Source: an uncultured Eubacteriales bacterium
GTDB taxonomy: Bacteria > Bacillota > Clostridia > Oscillospirales > Oscillospiraceae
Reading direction: 5' to 3'
Assembly (NCBI GenBank): GCA_900547315.1
Contig: URGI01000001.1
Coordinates: 1 to 64,000 of the forward strand
DNA length: 64,000 nt
Positions 46,621 through 54,830 of the stretch are shown here, in pieces; the first letter of the stretch is position 1; each line of letters begins with the position of its first letter. Made by a program: the position numbers and the translations under genes. The notes beneath the pieces were generated by a model. That model saw only the letters and a list, made by a program, of their open reading frames with translations, searched no databases and was not told the origin of the DNA.

Positions 46621-47811
46621 ATGGCAACACTGAAGACAACCTTTGCCGGAGTTTCCATGCCGAACCCGTTCATGCTCGCATCCGCGCCTCCCACGACCAA
46701 CTGTGAGATGGTAGCCCGCAGCTTTGACGCCGGCTGGGGCGGCGCCGTGCTCAAGACCATGGCATATGATCTGAGAATGGCACGCAATGTAAACCCGCGC
46801 ATAGCGGCCTATAAGGTTGGCAAGTCCATCCACGGCTTTACTAACTTCGAGCTCGGCAGCCCGAAGCCCATCTCCAAGTGGCTTGAGGACGCGCGCTGGC
46901 TGAAGGAACGCTTCCCCGAACACGCCGTGTTCGTCAGCCTTCTGCACACGGAAGGTCTCGTCGAGGAACAGTGGCGCGAAGTGACCAGAATGTTCAACGA
47001 TGCCGGTATCGACGGCTTCGAGCTGAACTTCTCATGCTCCCACGGTATGGCGGAAGCGGGCGGCGGCGCTCAGGTCGGCGGCAACGAGGAGGCTATAAAG
47101 ATGGTCACCAACTGGGTCAGATCCGAAACCAATCTCCCGGTTATGCCAAAGCTTCCCGCAATGGTTCCCAACATCGGCAGCAAGGCTCGCGCGGCTGAGG
47201 AAGCCGGCGCAGACGCCATAGCAACGATAAACACCCTCAATTCCATTCCCGGAATCGACATCTATAATTTCGTCCCGTATCCCACGGTCGACGGCAAGAG
47301 CGCATTTTCCGGCATGAGCGGCCGCGCGATAAAGCCCATCGCTCTGCGCACCGTCGCTCAGGTCGCCAAGGCCGTCAACATCCCGGTCTCCGGTATCGGC
47401 GGCATATACACATGGCAGGATGCGGTAGAGTTCATCCTCGCGGGCGCGTCCTCTCTGCAGGTCTGTTCCGCGGTCATGGAGAACGGCTACAAGTGCGTCG
47501 AGGCGATGAACAAGGGTCTCCTTAAGTATATGGAGGAGATGGGCTTTGAGACGATAAGCGACTTCGTCGGCAAGGCGCTGCCCAACATTACCGCGCACAA
47601 CAATCTTTCTAGAACCTATAAGCTCCACGCCGAGTGCGACGAGACCAAGTGCATCGGCTGCTCCCGCTGCGTGGCGGTCTGCAGCGACAGCGCTTACAGC
47701 GCAATCAGCATGGACGGCAAGCACGCTTCCGTTGACGCGGCGAAGTGCGACGGCTGCGGCCTGTGCACTCAGGTCTGCCCGGCCGGAGCGCTCAGCATGA
47801 AGGTCAGATAA
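46621..47811 (+). CDS. PreA-type dihydropyrimidine dehydrogenase-like flavoprotein
   Basis: 396-aa FMN TIM-barrel fused to a C-terminal two-[4Fe-4S] ferredoxin domain (CIGCSRCVAVC and CDGCGLCTQVC). This is the layout of PreA and of the C-terminal half of mammalian dihydropyrimidine dehydrogenase. Barrel marks are MLASAPPTTN, ELNFSCSHGM and SGIGGIYTWQDAVEFILAGASSLQVCSAVM. By eye the residue matching the catalytic Cys of mammalian DPD is not Cys, so activity on uracil or thymine is uncertain. No preT is adjacent, so electrons may come directly from ferredoxin. It probably reduces a ring double bond before ring opening by the next gene product. Confidence 0.85.
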   Translation: MATLKTTFAGVSMPNPFMLASAPPTTNCEMVARSFDAGWGGAVLKTMAYDLRMARNVNPRIAAYKVGKSIHGFTNFELGSPKPISKWLEDARWLKERFPEHAVFVSLLHTEGLVEEQWREVTRMFNDAGIDGFELNFSCSHGMAEAGGGAQVGGNEEAIKMVTNWVRSETNLPVMPKLPAMVPNIGSKARAAEEAGADAIATINTLNSIPGIDIYNFVPYPTVDGKSAFSGMSGRAIKPIALRTVAQVAKAVNIPVSGIGGIYTWQDAVEFILAGASSLQVCSAVMENGYKCVEAMNKGLLKYMEEMGFETISDFVGKALPNITAHNNLSRTYKLHAECDETKCIGCSRCVAVCSDSAYSAISMDGKHASVDAAKCDGCGLCTQVCPAGALSMKVR

Positions 47812-47832
47812 ACAGCAGGGGAGGCTGAGACA

Positions 47833-49218
47833 GTGAACGATATCAACATTATAAACGGTACGATTGTTCGCCCTGAGGGCTGCGAGAAGGCCGATATCGG
47901 CATTCGCGGCGGAAAGATAGTCTCAGTGAACAAGCCCGGCAGCCTGACCGAAGCGGCTGAAAAAACGATAGATGCAAGCGGCCTGTATGTGTTTCCGGGG
48001 ATGATAGATACCCATGTGCACATCCGCGGCGGTATCCTCTCCCACCGTGAGAGCTTTGCCTCCGGCACTCAGGCTGCCGCATCCGGCGGCATCACTACGA
48101 TCATGGAGATGCCGATAGCGAACCCGCCCGCCTCCACGCCGGAAGCCTTCGATGCGCGGCGCAAGGAAATAGGCGAGCAGGCATATGTCGACTTCTGCAT
48201 GTACGGCGGCGCCGGAAGCGATAACCTCGACCAGATAGAGCTGCTGACGAGCCACGGCGCGGCGGCATATAAGACCTTCCTGATGCCTCCCGTGCCCGGC
48301 CGCGAGAAGGAATTTTACGGCCTTTGCAGCGAGACTACAGAACAGCTCACGGAGGTCATGGAGCGCGTGGCCGCGGTCGGCGGCGTGCTCTGCTGCCACA
48401 GCGAGCTGAACGAATACGTTGCTCCCTATGCCGCAAAGCTTATGGCCGAAGGCCGCAACGGCGTAAAGGCATGGGGCGAGTCGAGACCGATCGAGGCTGA
48501 GACGGAAGCCGTAAAGCGCGTCATTGCCGCCGCCGAAAAGACCGGCTGCAAGGCAGTTATCTGCCATGTCAGCGCACCGGAGACGGTCGAGCTTATCCAG
48601 CAGGCGAAGAAGCGCGGCGTGGATATACACGGCGAGACCTGCCCGCAGTACATCCTGTATAACTGCGAGAATGCGGAAGCCGCCGGTGTGTTTGCCCGCA
48701 TGAAGCCGCCGCTCCGCACTCCGGAGACCATGGAGAAGCTCATGCAGTGCTACGCCGACGGGCTCCTTGAGATAACCGGCAGCGACCATGCGCCGTACAC
48801 CTACGAGGAGAAGACCCGCAGCGGCGAAGATATATGGCATTGCTTCGACGGACTTCCCGGCCTTGAGCTGAGCCTGCGCCTTCTGCTGAACGCGGCATCC
48901 GACGGCAGACTCACCTATGAGGAGATCGCCTGCAACACGGCCGAGAACCCCGCTGCGCTGTTTGGTATCGACGGCGCGAAGGGCAGGATCGAAGCCGGAC
49001 GCGACGCCGACCTTGTGCTCGTAGAGCGACTGGACAAGCCGGAGACGCTGCATAAAGAGCAGCTCGTCACGAAGAGCCGCGAGAGCGCGGTGCTCTACGA
49101 CGGCACGCAGATGACCCACCGCATCAAAGAAACCCTCGTGAGAGGAATCACCGTCTTCAAAGACGGCACCATTACCGTAAGCCATGGCTTCGGCCAGCTT
49201 ATTATACCAAAATCCTAA
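47833..49218 (+). CDS. Cyclic amidohydrolase (dihydropyrimidinase/hydantoinase/allantoinase type)
   Basis: 461-aa binuclear metal hydrolase that opens cyclic ureides or imides to N-carbamoyl products. It shows PGMIDTHVHIRGG (metal-binding HxH, about 55-67), GAAAYKTFL with the candidate carbamylated Lys, the His of CCHSEL and ICHVSAPETVELIQ, and EITGSDHAPY with the catalytic Asp. It looks closest to the AllB/dihydropyrimidinase branch; dihydroorotase is less likely. The start codon is GTG, with GGGGAGG upstream. It lies between the PreA-like reductase and the carbamoyltransferase, exactly the order reduction, ring opening, carbamoyl recovery. Confidence 0.87.
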   Translation: MNDINIINGTIVRPEGCEKADIGIRGGKIVSVNKPGSLTEAAEKTIDASGLYVFPGMIDTHVHIRGGILSHRESFASGTQAAASGGITTIMEMPIANPPASTPEAFDARRKEIGEQAYVDFCMYGGAGSDNLDQIELLTSHGAAAYKTFLMPPVPGREKEFYGLCSETTEQLTEVMERVAAVGGVLCCHSELNEYVAPYAAKLMAEGRNGVKAWGESRPIEAETEAVKRVIAAAEKTGCKAVICHVSAPETVELIQQAKKRGVDIHGETCPQYILYNCENAEAAGVFARMKPPLRTPETMEKLMQCYADGLLEITGSDHAPYTYEEKTRSGEDIWHCFDGLPGLELSLRLLLNAASDGRLTYEEIACNTAENPAALFGIDGAKGRIEAGRDADLVLVERLDKPETLHKEQLVTKSRESAVLYDGTQMTHRIKETLVRGITVFKDGTITVSHGFGQLIIPKS

Positions 49219-49241
49219 ATCAACAAAAAAGGAGAACTACT

Positions 49242-50228
49242 ATGAGAACAGACATGCGCGGAAGAGATTTTGTTACCCTTCAGGACTTCACCGGTGAAGA
49301 GATCCAGACCATTCTGGACGTAGCTTTCCAGCTGAAGCGCGAGAACGCTATCGGTCAGGCTCACGAGCTGCTCAAGAACAAGACCCTCGGTATGCTCTTT
49401 GCACAGCCCTCCACCCGTACCCGCGTCTCCTTTGAGACTGGTATGACTCAGCTTGGCGGCCACGCTCAGTATTACAGCGAGGACTCCATGCAGCGCAAGA
49501 ATAAGGAAACTTGGGCCGACACCGGTCTGGTTCTTTCCCGTTACCTCAACGCTCTGATGGTTCGTCTGTACGACCTTGAGGAGTACGGCATGGCTCGTGA
49601 CATCATGAACGAGATCCGCAAGAACACCACTATCCCCGTCATCAACGGCCTCGACGACAAAGAGCATCCCTGCCAGTGCATGGGCGACCTGATGGTCATT
49701 CAGGAGAAGCTCGGCGCAGGCTGGAAGAAGAAAAAGATCGTTATGAGCTGGGCATACTCCGACCGCGTCAAGTCCCCCGGCGTTCCTCAGGCAATGCTGA
49801 CCGCATGCAGCCTGCTCGGCGCAGACATCACCCTCGCTTACCCGAAGGGATACGAACTTGACGACCAGTACATGGAGTTCGCTCAGAACGCCGCAAAGTC
49901 CTCCGGCTCCGTCATCAGCGTTACCAACGACATCTACGAAGCCTGCACCGGCGCAGACGTCATCTACGCAAAGAGCTGGGGCAGCACCCACGGTATGCCC
50001 AAGGACGAGGATAAGGAGTACCGCAAGCAGTTCGCCAAGGATTGGTGCATCTCCGACAAGCACTTCGAGCTTGCAAATCCTGTTTCCTACTACATGCATC
50101 CGCTGCCCGCAGCACGCCACGAGGAAGTCACCGACGAAGTCATCGACGGACCGCACTCCATCGTTTACGATCAGGCCGAGAACCGTCTGCACGCTCAGAA
50201 GGCAGTCCTCGCTCTGCTCATGAAGTAA
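49242..50228 (+). CDS. Aspartate/ornithine-type carbamoyltransferase, catabolic, substrate unknown
   Basis: 328-aa transcarbamylase. Carbamoyl phosphate binding is seen in AQPSTRTRVSFETG (about 53-66) and in EHPCQCMGDL (about 141-150). The second-substrate loop reads YMHPLPAARHEEVTDEVIDG, a hybrid between the aspartate-type HPLPR and the ornithine-type HCLPA. This resembles the uncharacterised YgeW-like group. The C-terminus ENRLHAQKAVLALLM is of ornithine type. With arcC in the same unit it probably runs phosphorolytically: an N-carbamoyl compound + Pi to amine + carbamoyl phosphate. Confidence 0.85.
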   Translation: MRTDMRGRDFVTLQDFTGEEIQTILDVAFQLKRENAIGQAHELLKNKTLGMLFAQPSTRTRVSFETGMTQLGGHAQYYSEDSMQRKNKETWADTGLVLSRYLNALMVRLYDLEEYGMARDIMNEIRKNTTIPVINGLDDKEHPCQCMGDLMVIQEKLGAGWKKKKIVMSWAYSDRVKSPGVPQAMLTACSLLGADITLAYPKGYELDDQYMEFAQNAAKSSGSVISVTNDIYEACTGADVIYAKSWGSTHGMPKDEDKEYRKQFAKDWCISDKHFELANPVSYYMHPLPAARHEEVTDEVIDGPHSIVYDQAENRLHAQKAVLALLMK

Positions 50229-50296
50229 GAATTTAATAAGAAGTAACATAAACAAAAGCAAGATCAGACGATTCCCACTCTGCGAATGAAATAATC

Positions 50297-50359
50297 GGGG
50301 CAGGAGGAGAACCTGCCCCGTGTTGGAAAGCGATCCGCGGTCGCTTTTCTCCGCAGGCC
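50297..50359. repeat. Two hairpins between carbamoyltransferase and transporter genes
   Basis: CGGGGCAGG/CCTGCCCCG is followed by AAGCGA/TCGCTT with TTTTC after it (near 50349-50354). The second could act as a partial terminator, separating enzyme from transporter expression. Confidence 0.5.
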
Positions 50360-50426
50360 GTATGCTCAGTCGCGAGGGTATGCGAGGCGGAAAACATAAA
50401 GCAACATTTAGAGGAGGAAAAAATTT

Positions 50427-50576
50427 ATGTTCGGATTACCGTTCCCAACCTATCTTGGCTGGCTTCTCGGCCCCGGCGTCATGATCTTCACGTTCTTGAC
50501 AAGCTTTATCCTTTATAAGAACTATCTTAAAAAGGAAGCTGCCGAGGAAGCAGAAAAGAACAGCAAAGATAAGTAA
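50427..50576 (+). CDS. 49-aa membrane peptide preceding the SSS symporter
   Basis: Small open frame with a perfect GAGGAGG nine bases before its ATG. It encodes one membrane segment (PTYLGWLLGPGVMIFTFLTSFILYKNYL) and a charged cytoplasmic tail (KKEAAEEAEKNSKDK). It lies 54 bp before the symporter gene. Small membrane partners of SSS-family transporters are known (for example YhdT with PanF), so a regulatory or stabilising subunit is likely. Confidence 0.75.
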   Translation: MFGLPFPTYLGWLLGPGVMIFTFLTSFILYKNYLKKEAAEEAEKNSKDK

Positions 50577-50630
50577 ATAGCATATACCAGCAGAAACCTA
50601 TCATGGCATAAAGTGACAGGAGGAAACCAA

Positions 50631-52121
50631 ATGGATAGTAAAATCAAAATAATGGGTTATGCGGTCCATGGCTTGTACTTCGTTGGTATGCTGGCTATCG
50701 GTTATTTTTGCAACAAGAAGTATGCAAACAATGTTGATGGCTTCTTTGCCGGCGGCAAGAACCTTGGCCCATGGGTCTTCGCACTTACCTACGGTTCAAC
50801 TTATCTCAGCTCTTCGACGTTTGTCGGCAACACCGCCACGGCTTACTCCGGCGGTCTTGCCTACCTTTTCATGCCCCTTGCGCAGATGCTCTTACTCCCC
50901 CTCGGACTTATCTTCTTCTCCCACATCCTGCGTAAGATGAGTCAGTCATTGGATGTTGTCACTATCCCTGCATATCTTGAAAAACGTTTCAAGAGTCCCG
51001 CTGCCGGAATGATAACCTCCCTCATTATCGTCATTTTCTTCATTCCCTATCTCGTTGGCATAGTCAAGGCATCGGCGCTTTCGCTGGGTGCTCTTCTTGG
51101 CGTTGAGTACAAAATCGGTGTTCTCGTTATCGCGTTCATCAGTTTTGTTTATCTCATGTTCGGCGGCTATATGGCTCGCTGCTACACTGACGTGGTTCAG
51201 GGTGTGATGATGGTCGTCGGTATGATGGCGGTTGTTATTGCCGGCTTCTTCATTGTCGGCGGACCGAGCGCCATTACCGAAGGCGTGAAGGCAGCCGATC
51301 CCGCGCTCCTTGAGACCCCCGGTCCTAAGGGCTGGAGCGCACTGTTCCTCTATTCCACTGTTTTTGCAATAGCCCCGTGGGGACTTCCCACTCTCGTTCA
51401 GACCAACTTCACCATAGGCAACAGAAAGCATGTTTACACCGCCGCTATCGTTCTGTCCATTTGGATATCCTGTGTCCTCTTCGGCTCCATGATAATCGGC
51501 AACATGGGCCGCGCCTTCTACGGCAACGCTCTTGTTGATAATCCTGACTCCCTGTTCCCGACGCTGGTTATTGACTGGTTCCCGAACCTCTTCGGTGCTA
51601 TAATTATCGTTGCGGTCATCTGCGCGGCAATGTCTACAATTGACGGCACGCTGATGAACTCCGGCGCCGCTGTCGGCCTTGATATATACAAGCGTTTTAT
51701 CAAGAAGGACGCGAGCGACAAGAAGGTCATTACGATCTCCAACATAGCAATGGGCGTTATCACGCTTGTCGTTATAATCTGGGCGTTTGATCCTCCCGCA
51801 ATGGTGCTCACCCTCACAAGCTACGCGTTCTCTCTGGTCGCTGCCGGACTTATCGTTCCCACCTATGCGGGTCTTTACTGCAAGAAGCTCACCAGCGCAG
51901 GCTGCGTGGTTGGTATTCTTGCCGGTCTTGGCTTCTGCCTGCTGTGGTACATTACCGGTACGCCGCTTGGGATCCCTCCGTTCGTTGTCGGTATGGTCGC
52001 CTCCGCGATCGCTCTCTTCGGCGTCAGCAAGTTCACCAAGCCCCTGCCTCAGGAGTTTATTGACGATCTGTTCGCAAAGCTCAAGAACAACGCATACGTT
52101 ACGGAAACTGTGGAAAAGTAA
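50631..52121 (+). CDS. Sodium:solute symporter family (SSS) transporter
   Basis: 496-aa transporter with about 13 membrane segments. SSS marks are DGFFAGGKNLGPWVFALTYGSTYLSSSTFVGNTATAY near residues 33-69 and IIVAVICAAMSTIDGTLMNSGAAVGLDIYKRF near 330-360, where the Na+ site lies. AGGAGG with a 7-base gap supports the start at 50631; a GTG at 50613 precedes it. The substrate is unknown. Because the cluster already encodes an NCS1 permease for a ring compound, this one may take up or export a carboxylate intermediate. Confidence 0.9.
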   Translation: MDSKIKIMGYAVHGLYFVGMLAIGYFCNKKYANNVDGFFAGGKNLGPWVFALTYGSTYLSSSTFVGNTATAYSGGLAYLFMPLAQMLLLPLGLIFFSHILRKMSQSLDVVTIPAYLEKRFKSPAAGMITSLIIVIFFIPYLVGIVKASALSLGALLGVEYKIGVLVIAFISFVYLMFGGYMARCYTDVVQGVMMVVGMMAVVIAGFFIVGGPSAITEGVKAADPALLETPGPKGWSALFLYSTVFAIAPWGLPTLVQTNFTIGNRKHVYTAAIVLSIWISCVLFGSMIIGNMGRAFYGNALVDNPDSLFPTLVIDWFPNLFGAIIIVAVICAAMSTIDGTLMNSGAAVGLDIYKRFIKKDASDKKVITISNIAMGVITLVVIIWAFDPPAMVLTLTSYAFSLVAAGLIVPTYAGLYCKKLTSAGCVVGILAGLGFCLLWYITGTPLGIPPFVVGMVASAIALFGVSKFTKPLPQEFIDDLFAKLKNNAYVTETVEK

Positions 52122-52144
52122 CACGCACGTTTCACTCCAAGATT

Positions 52145-52179
52145 CCCGTGTATCGAGGTTGGCCACCTCGATATGCGGG
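52145..52179. repeat. Strong hairpin between the two transporter genes
   Basis: CCCG..TATCGAGGT and ACCTCGATA..CGGG form an extended stem around TGGCC. The plus strand continues ATGATAAAAAAC without a U-tract, so it is more likely an mRNA-processing or stability element than a terminator. Confidence 0.5.
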
Positions 52180-52245
52180 ATGATAAAAAACGAGCATAAA
52201 CTAAAAATTTAACGTAAGTTTTACACATCCAAAAAGGGAGATCTG

Positions 52246-53895
52246 ATGAAAAAATACAATCTTGACTTAAGCGGCTACAATGTGCCGCATGATATGCTGC
52301 CTACCAAACCGGAAGAGCGCAACTGGAACATTTACAGCTTCTTCGCTCTCTGGATCGGCATGGATATCGGTATCCCCACTTACATGCTCGCTTCTGGACT
52401 TATTGAGGGCGGCATGAACCTCAAGTGGGCCATGATTACCATTTTGCTTGCGAATATAATCATTGCATTCCCCATCATGCTCAACGGCCATGCCGGTGCG
52501 AAGTATGGTATTCCTTCCACCGTTTATTGGCGCTCCGCGTTCGGCTTCAACGGCGCAAGCGTCGCTGCGGTTCTCCGCGGCATCGTGGCTGCCGGCTGGT
52601 GCGGCATCCAGTTCTGGATCGGCGGCAACGCGCTGAACGTTGCGCTGTCCATCCTCATCCCCGCGTGGGGCAACTGGGCCTTGGGCAAATGGGTTTGCTT
52701 TGTAGTGTTCCTTCTGCTGAACCTCTATATACTTATCAACGGACTTGGTGCGATAAAGAAGATGGAACATCTCTGCGCACCCATGCTCATCATCTGGCTG
52801 ATCGTCATGCTCATCTGGGCGCGTACCACCGCGGGCAGCTGGGGACCGATGGTCAACGCCAAGATGACCTTCGCAACCACCGCGGAGTTCGTCGCTTTCT
52901 TCGTCGTCAGCCTCAACTCCAACATCAGCTACTGGTGCTCCATGCCCCTTACGGTCACTGACTTCACCAAGGCGGCAAAGGATCAGCGCAGTCAGGAAGT
53001 TGGCCAGCTGCTCGGCATACCCACCGGTATGTTCCTGCTCGCTCTCGTCGGCGCTCTGGTCAGCTCCTGCACCATCGTTATCTTCGGACATGTCATCACC
53101 GACCCCGTTGCTCTCACCAGCATGATCGGCCATCCTGCGCTGATCGTCGGCATGATGCTCTTCCTCATCATCGCAACTCTTACCACGAACGTCGCCGCAA
53201 ACGCCCTTACCCCGGCGGTTGCAATCGTTCACCTCACCAACGGCAAGCTGAACTTCAAGTGGGCTGCTGTCGTTCTCTGCGCCATCGGCGTCGCAATTCG
53301 TCCTTGGGTGCTCATCAACGACATGGGTCTTTACATGAACTTCTTCCTCAACGGCGGCGGCGCTCTGCTCGGCCCCGTTGTCGGGGTGACGATCTGCCAC
53401 TACTTCTTCGTCTGCCGCACCGAGCTTGACGTTAGAAGCCTTTATGTTCCAGAAGGCGAGTCGATGTTCCTGAACATCAAGAAGTACAACAAGCCCACCT
53501 ACATAATCATCTGGGCGATGTCGGCTATTATGCTTCTTATCGCGCAGCTGGCTCCCGCATCCTGGCAGACCGCAACCTGCACTTTGGGCTGCTCCATGCG
53601 CTTCTCCATGAACGCCATGGCCATAATCTGCATTGCGCTGGGCTATCTGGTCTTCCGCAAGAGAGAAGGCGGCATCAACTCCCTGAGCTACCTCACCCTT
53701 GCGATAAGCTTTGTCATCATCTTCCTCGGCCTGTGGGTTCCCGTAGCGCACTGGCTGTATGACGCGTCCTTCATCGTCGGCACTCTGCTTGGCCTGGGCA
53801 TCTACGTCCTGCTCATGCGCGTGTGCGACAAGGACTTCATGGTCAAGAAAGCCGCCGAGCACAAGGCAGCCAAGGCTGAAGAGGCAAACGCCTGA
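52246..53895 (+). CDS. NCS1-family nucleobase/hydantoin/allantoin permease
   Basis: 549-aa nucleobase:cation symporter-1 family protein with about 12 membrane segments. The N-terminus has ERNWNIYSFFALWIGMDIGIPTYMLASGLIEGGM. AAGWCGIQFWIGGNAL (about 121-136) matches the substrate-site Trp/Gln region of the hydantoin transporter Mhp1. NISYWCSMPLTVTDFTKAAKDQ follows. Family substrates are cytosine, uracil, allantoin, hydantoins, thiamine and pyridoxine. In this setting a cyclic ureide is the natural candidate for the inducing substrate. Confidence 0.9.
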   Translation: MKKYNLDLSGYNVPHDMLPTKPEERNWNIYSFFALWIGMDIGIPTYMLASGLIEGGMNLKWAMITILLANIIIAFPIMLNGHAGAKYGIPSTVYWRSAFGFNGASVAAVLRGIVAAGWCGIQFWIGGNALNVALSILIPAWGNWALGKWVCFVVFLLLNLYILINGLGAIKKMEHLCAPMLIIWLIVMLIWARTTAGSWGPMVNAKMTFATTAEFVAFFVVSLNSNISYWCSMPLTVTDFTKAAKDQRSQEVGQLLGIPTGMFLLALVGALVSSCTIVIFGHVITDPVALTSMIGHPALIVGMMLFLIIATLTTNVAANALTPAVAIVHLTNGKLNFKWAAVVLCAIGVAIRPWVLINDMGLYMNFFLNGGGALLGPVVGVTICHYFFVCRTELDVRSLYVPEGESMFLNIKKYNKPTYIIIWAMSAIMLLIAQLAPASWQTATCTLGCSMRFSMNAMAIICIALGYLVFRKREGGINSLSYLTLAISFVIIFLGLWVPVAHWLYDASFIVGTLLGLGIYVLLMRVCDKDFMVKKAAEHKAAKAEEANA

Positions 53896-53918
53896 TCGAC
53901 CTCAAACAGGAGCAAAAA

Positions 53919-54743
53919 ATGAGAAACGTAACTATCAGCGTCATCCAGCTTGAAAACAAGCTCTTTGATAAGAATGCGAACCTTCTCAAGGCCGACGGAC
54001 TCATCCGTCAGGCCGCGGCAAAGGGCGCAAAAATGATATGCCTGCCCGAACTTTTTGTCACGGGCTACAACCTCAACGCCTTCGGCGACAGGATATATGA
54101 GCTTGGCGAAGGGCTGACCGGCCCCACCATCACTCATATGCGCGCTCTGGCAAAGGAGCTTGGCGTGTACATAATAGCGCCCATAGCCATGCAGATGCGC
54201 ACGACCCGCCCGCTGGAGAACAACGCCGTCGTTATCGACGACGAGGGCGAGGTCATCGGCACCTACAGCAAAAACCATCTCTTCGGCGACGAGCCGAAAT
54301 ACTTCACCGCCAACGGTGAATACCCGGTGTTTGACACCAAATACGGCAAGATCGGCATAATGATCTGCTGCGATAACAACTTCCCCGAACCCGCGCGCAT
54401 CCTTGCGCTCGGCGGCGCGGAGCTGATATTCATGCCCGCGGCATGGCGCGTACAGGAAGCGGATCTGTGGAAGCTCCTCATCTCCTCGCACGCCTGCGAG
54501 AACAATGTGTTCATCGCCGCAGCCAATGTCTTCAGCCGTATGGACGATCTGTTCCTTTTCGGACACAGCAAGGTCGTCGATCCCAGAGGCAGAGTTCTGC
54601 GCGAATCCGAGACGGAGGGAGACGATGTGCTCGTTGAGACCATCGATCTCGATTCCGTGTACGAGCATCGCGCCTGCATGCCCAGCCTCAAGGATCGCCA
54701 CCCCGAAACCTACGATGCGTTCATCGAACCGGTGAACGTGTAA
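53919..54743 (+). CDS. Nitrilase-superfamily C-N hydrolase
   Basis: 274-aa hydrolase with the Glu-Lys-Cys triad in LPELFVTGYN (about 42-51), YSKNHLFGDE (about 116-125) and GIMICCDNNFPEPARI (about 144-159). The family includes omega-amidase, beta-ureidopropionase and N-carbamoyl amino acid hydrolases. It may either remove a carbamoyl group hydrolytically, as an alternative to the transcarbamylase, or deamidate a carboxamide intermediate. There is no membrane or signal segment. It follows the permease by 23 bp. Confidence 0.87.
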   Translation: MRNVTISVIQLENKLFDKNANLLKADGLIRQAAAKGAKMICLPELFVTGYNLNAFGDRIYELGEGLTGPTITHMRALAKELGVYIIAPIAMQMRTTRPLENNAVVIDDEGEVIGTYSKNHLFGDEPKYFTANGEYPVFDTKYGKIGIMICCDNNFPEPARILALGGAELIFMPAAWRVQEADLWKLLISSHACENNVFIAAANVFSRMDDLFLFGHSKVVDPRGRVLRESETEGDDVLVETIDLDSVYEHRACMPSLKDRHPETYDAFIEPVNV

Positions 54744-54756
54744 GCACAGCGAAAGC

Positions 54757-54790
54757 GGGCGGTGCGCAAATCATTTGCCGCGCCGCCTGC
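54757..54790. repeat. Hairpin before the CoA-transferase gene
   Basis: GGCGG-TGCG-AAAT pairs imperfectly with ATTTG-CCGC-GCCGCC in the 87-bp gap between the nitrilase-like and CoA-transferase genes. There is no T-tract. Confidence 0.4.
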
Positions 54791-54830
54791 AAATTAAGCC
54801 TTTGGCTTTATTATAATGGAGGAAAATAAA

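Noticed and set aside
46621..47811. Loss of the catalytic Cys as proof that the PreA-like protein is inactive
   Set aside because: The residue aligned by eye with the mammalian DPD Cys differs, but bacterial PreA proteins may vary here too, so no conclusion on activity is safe.
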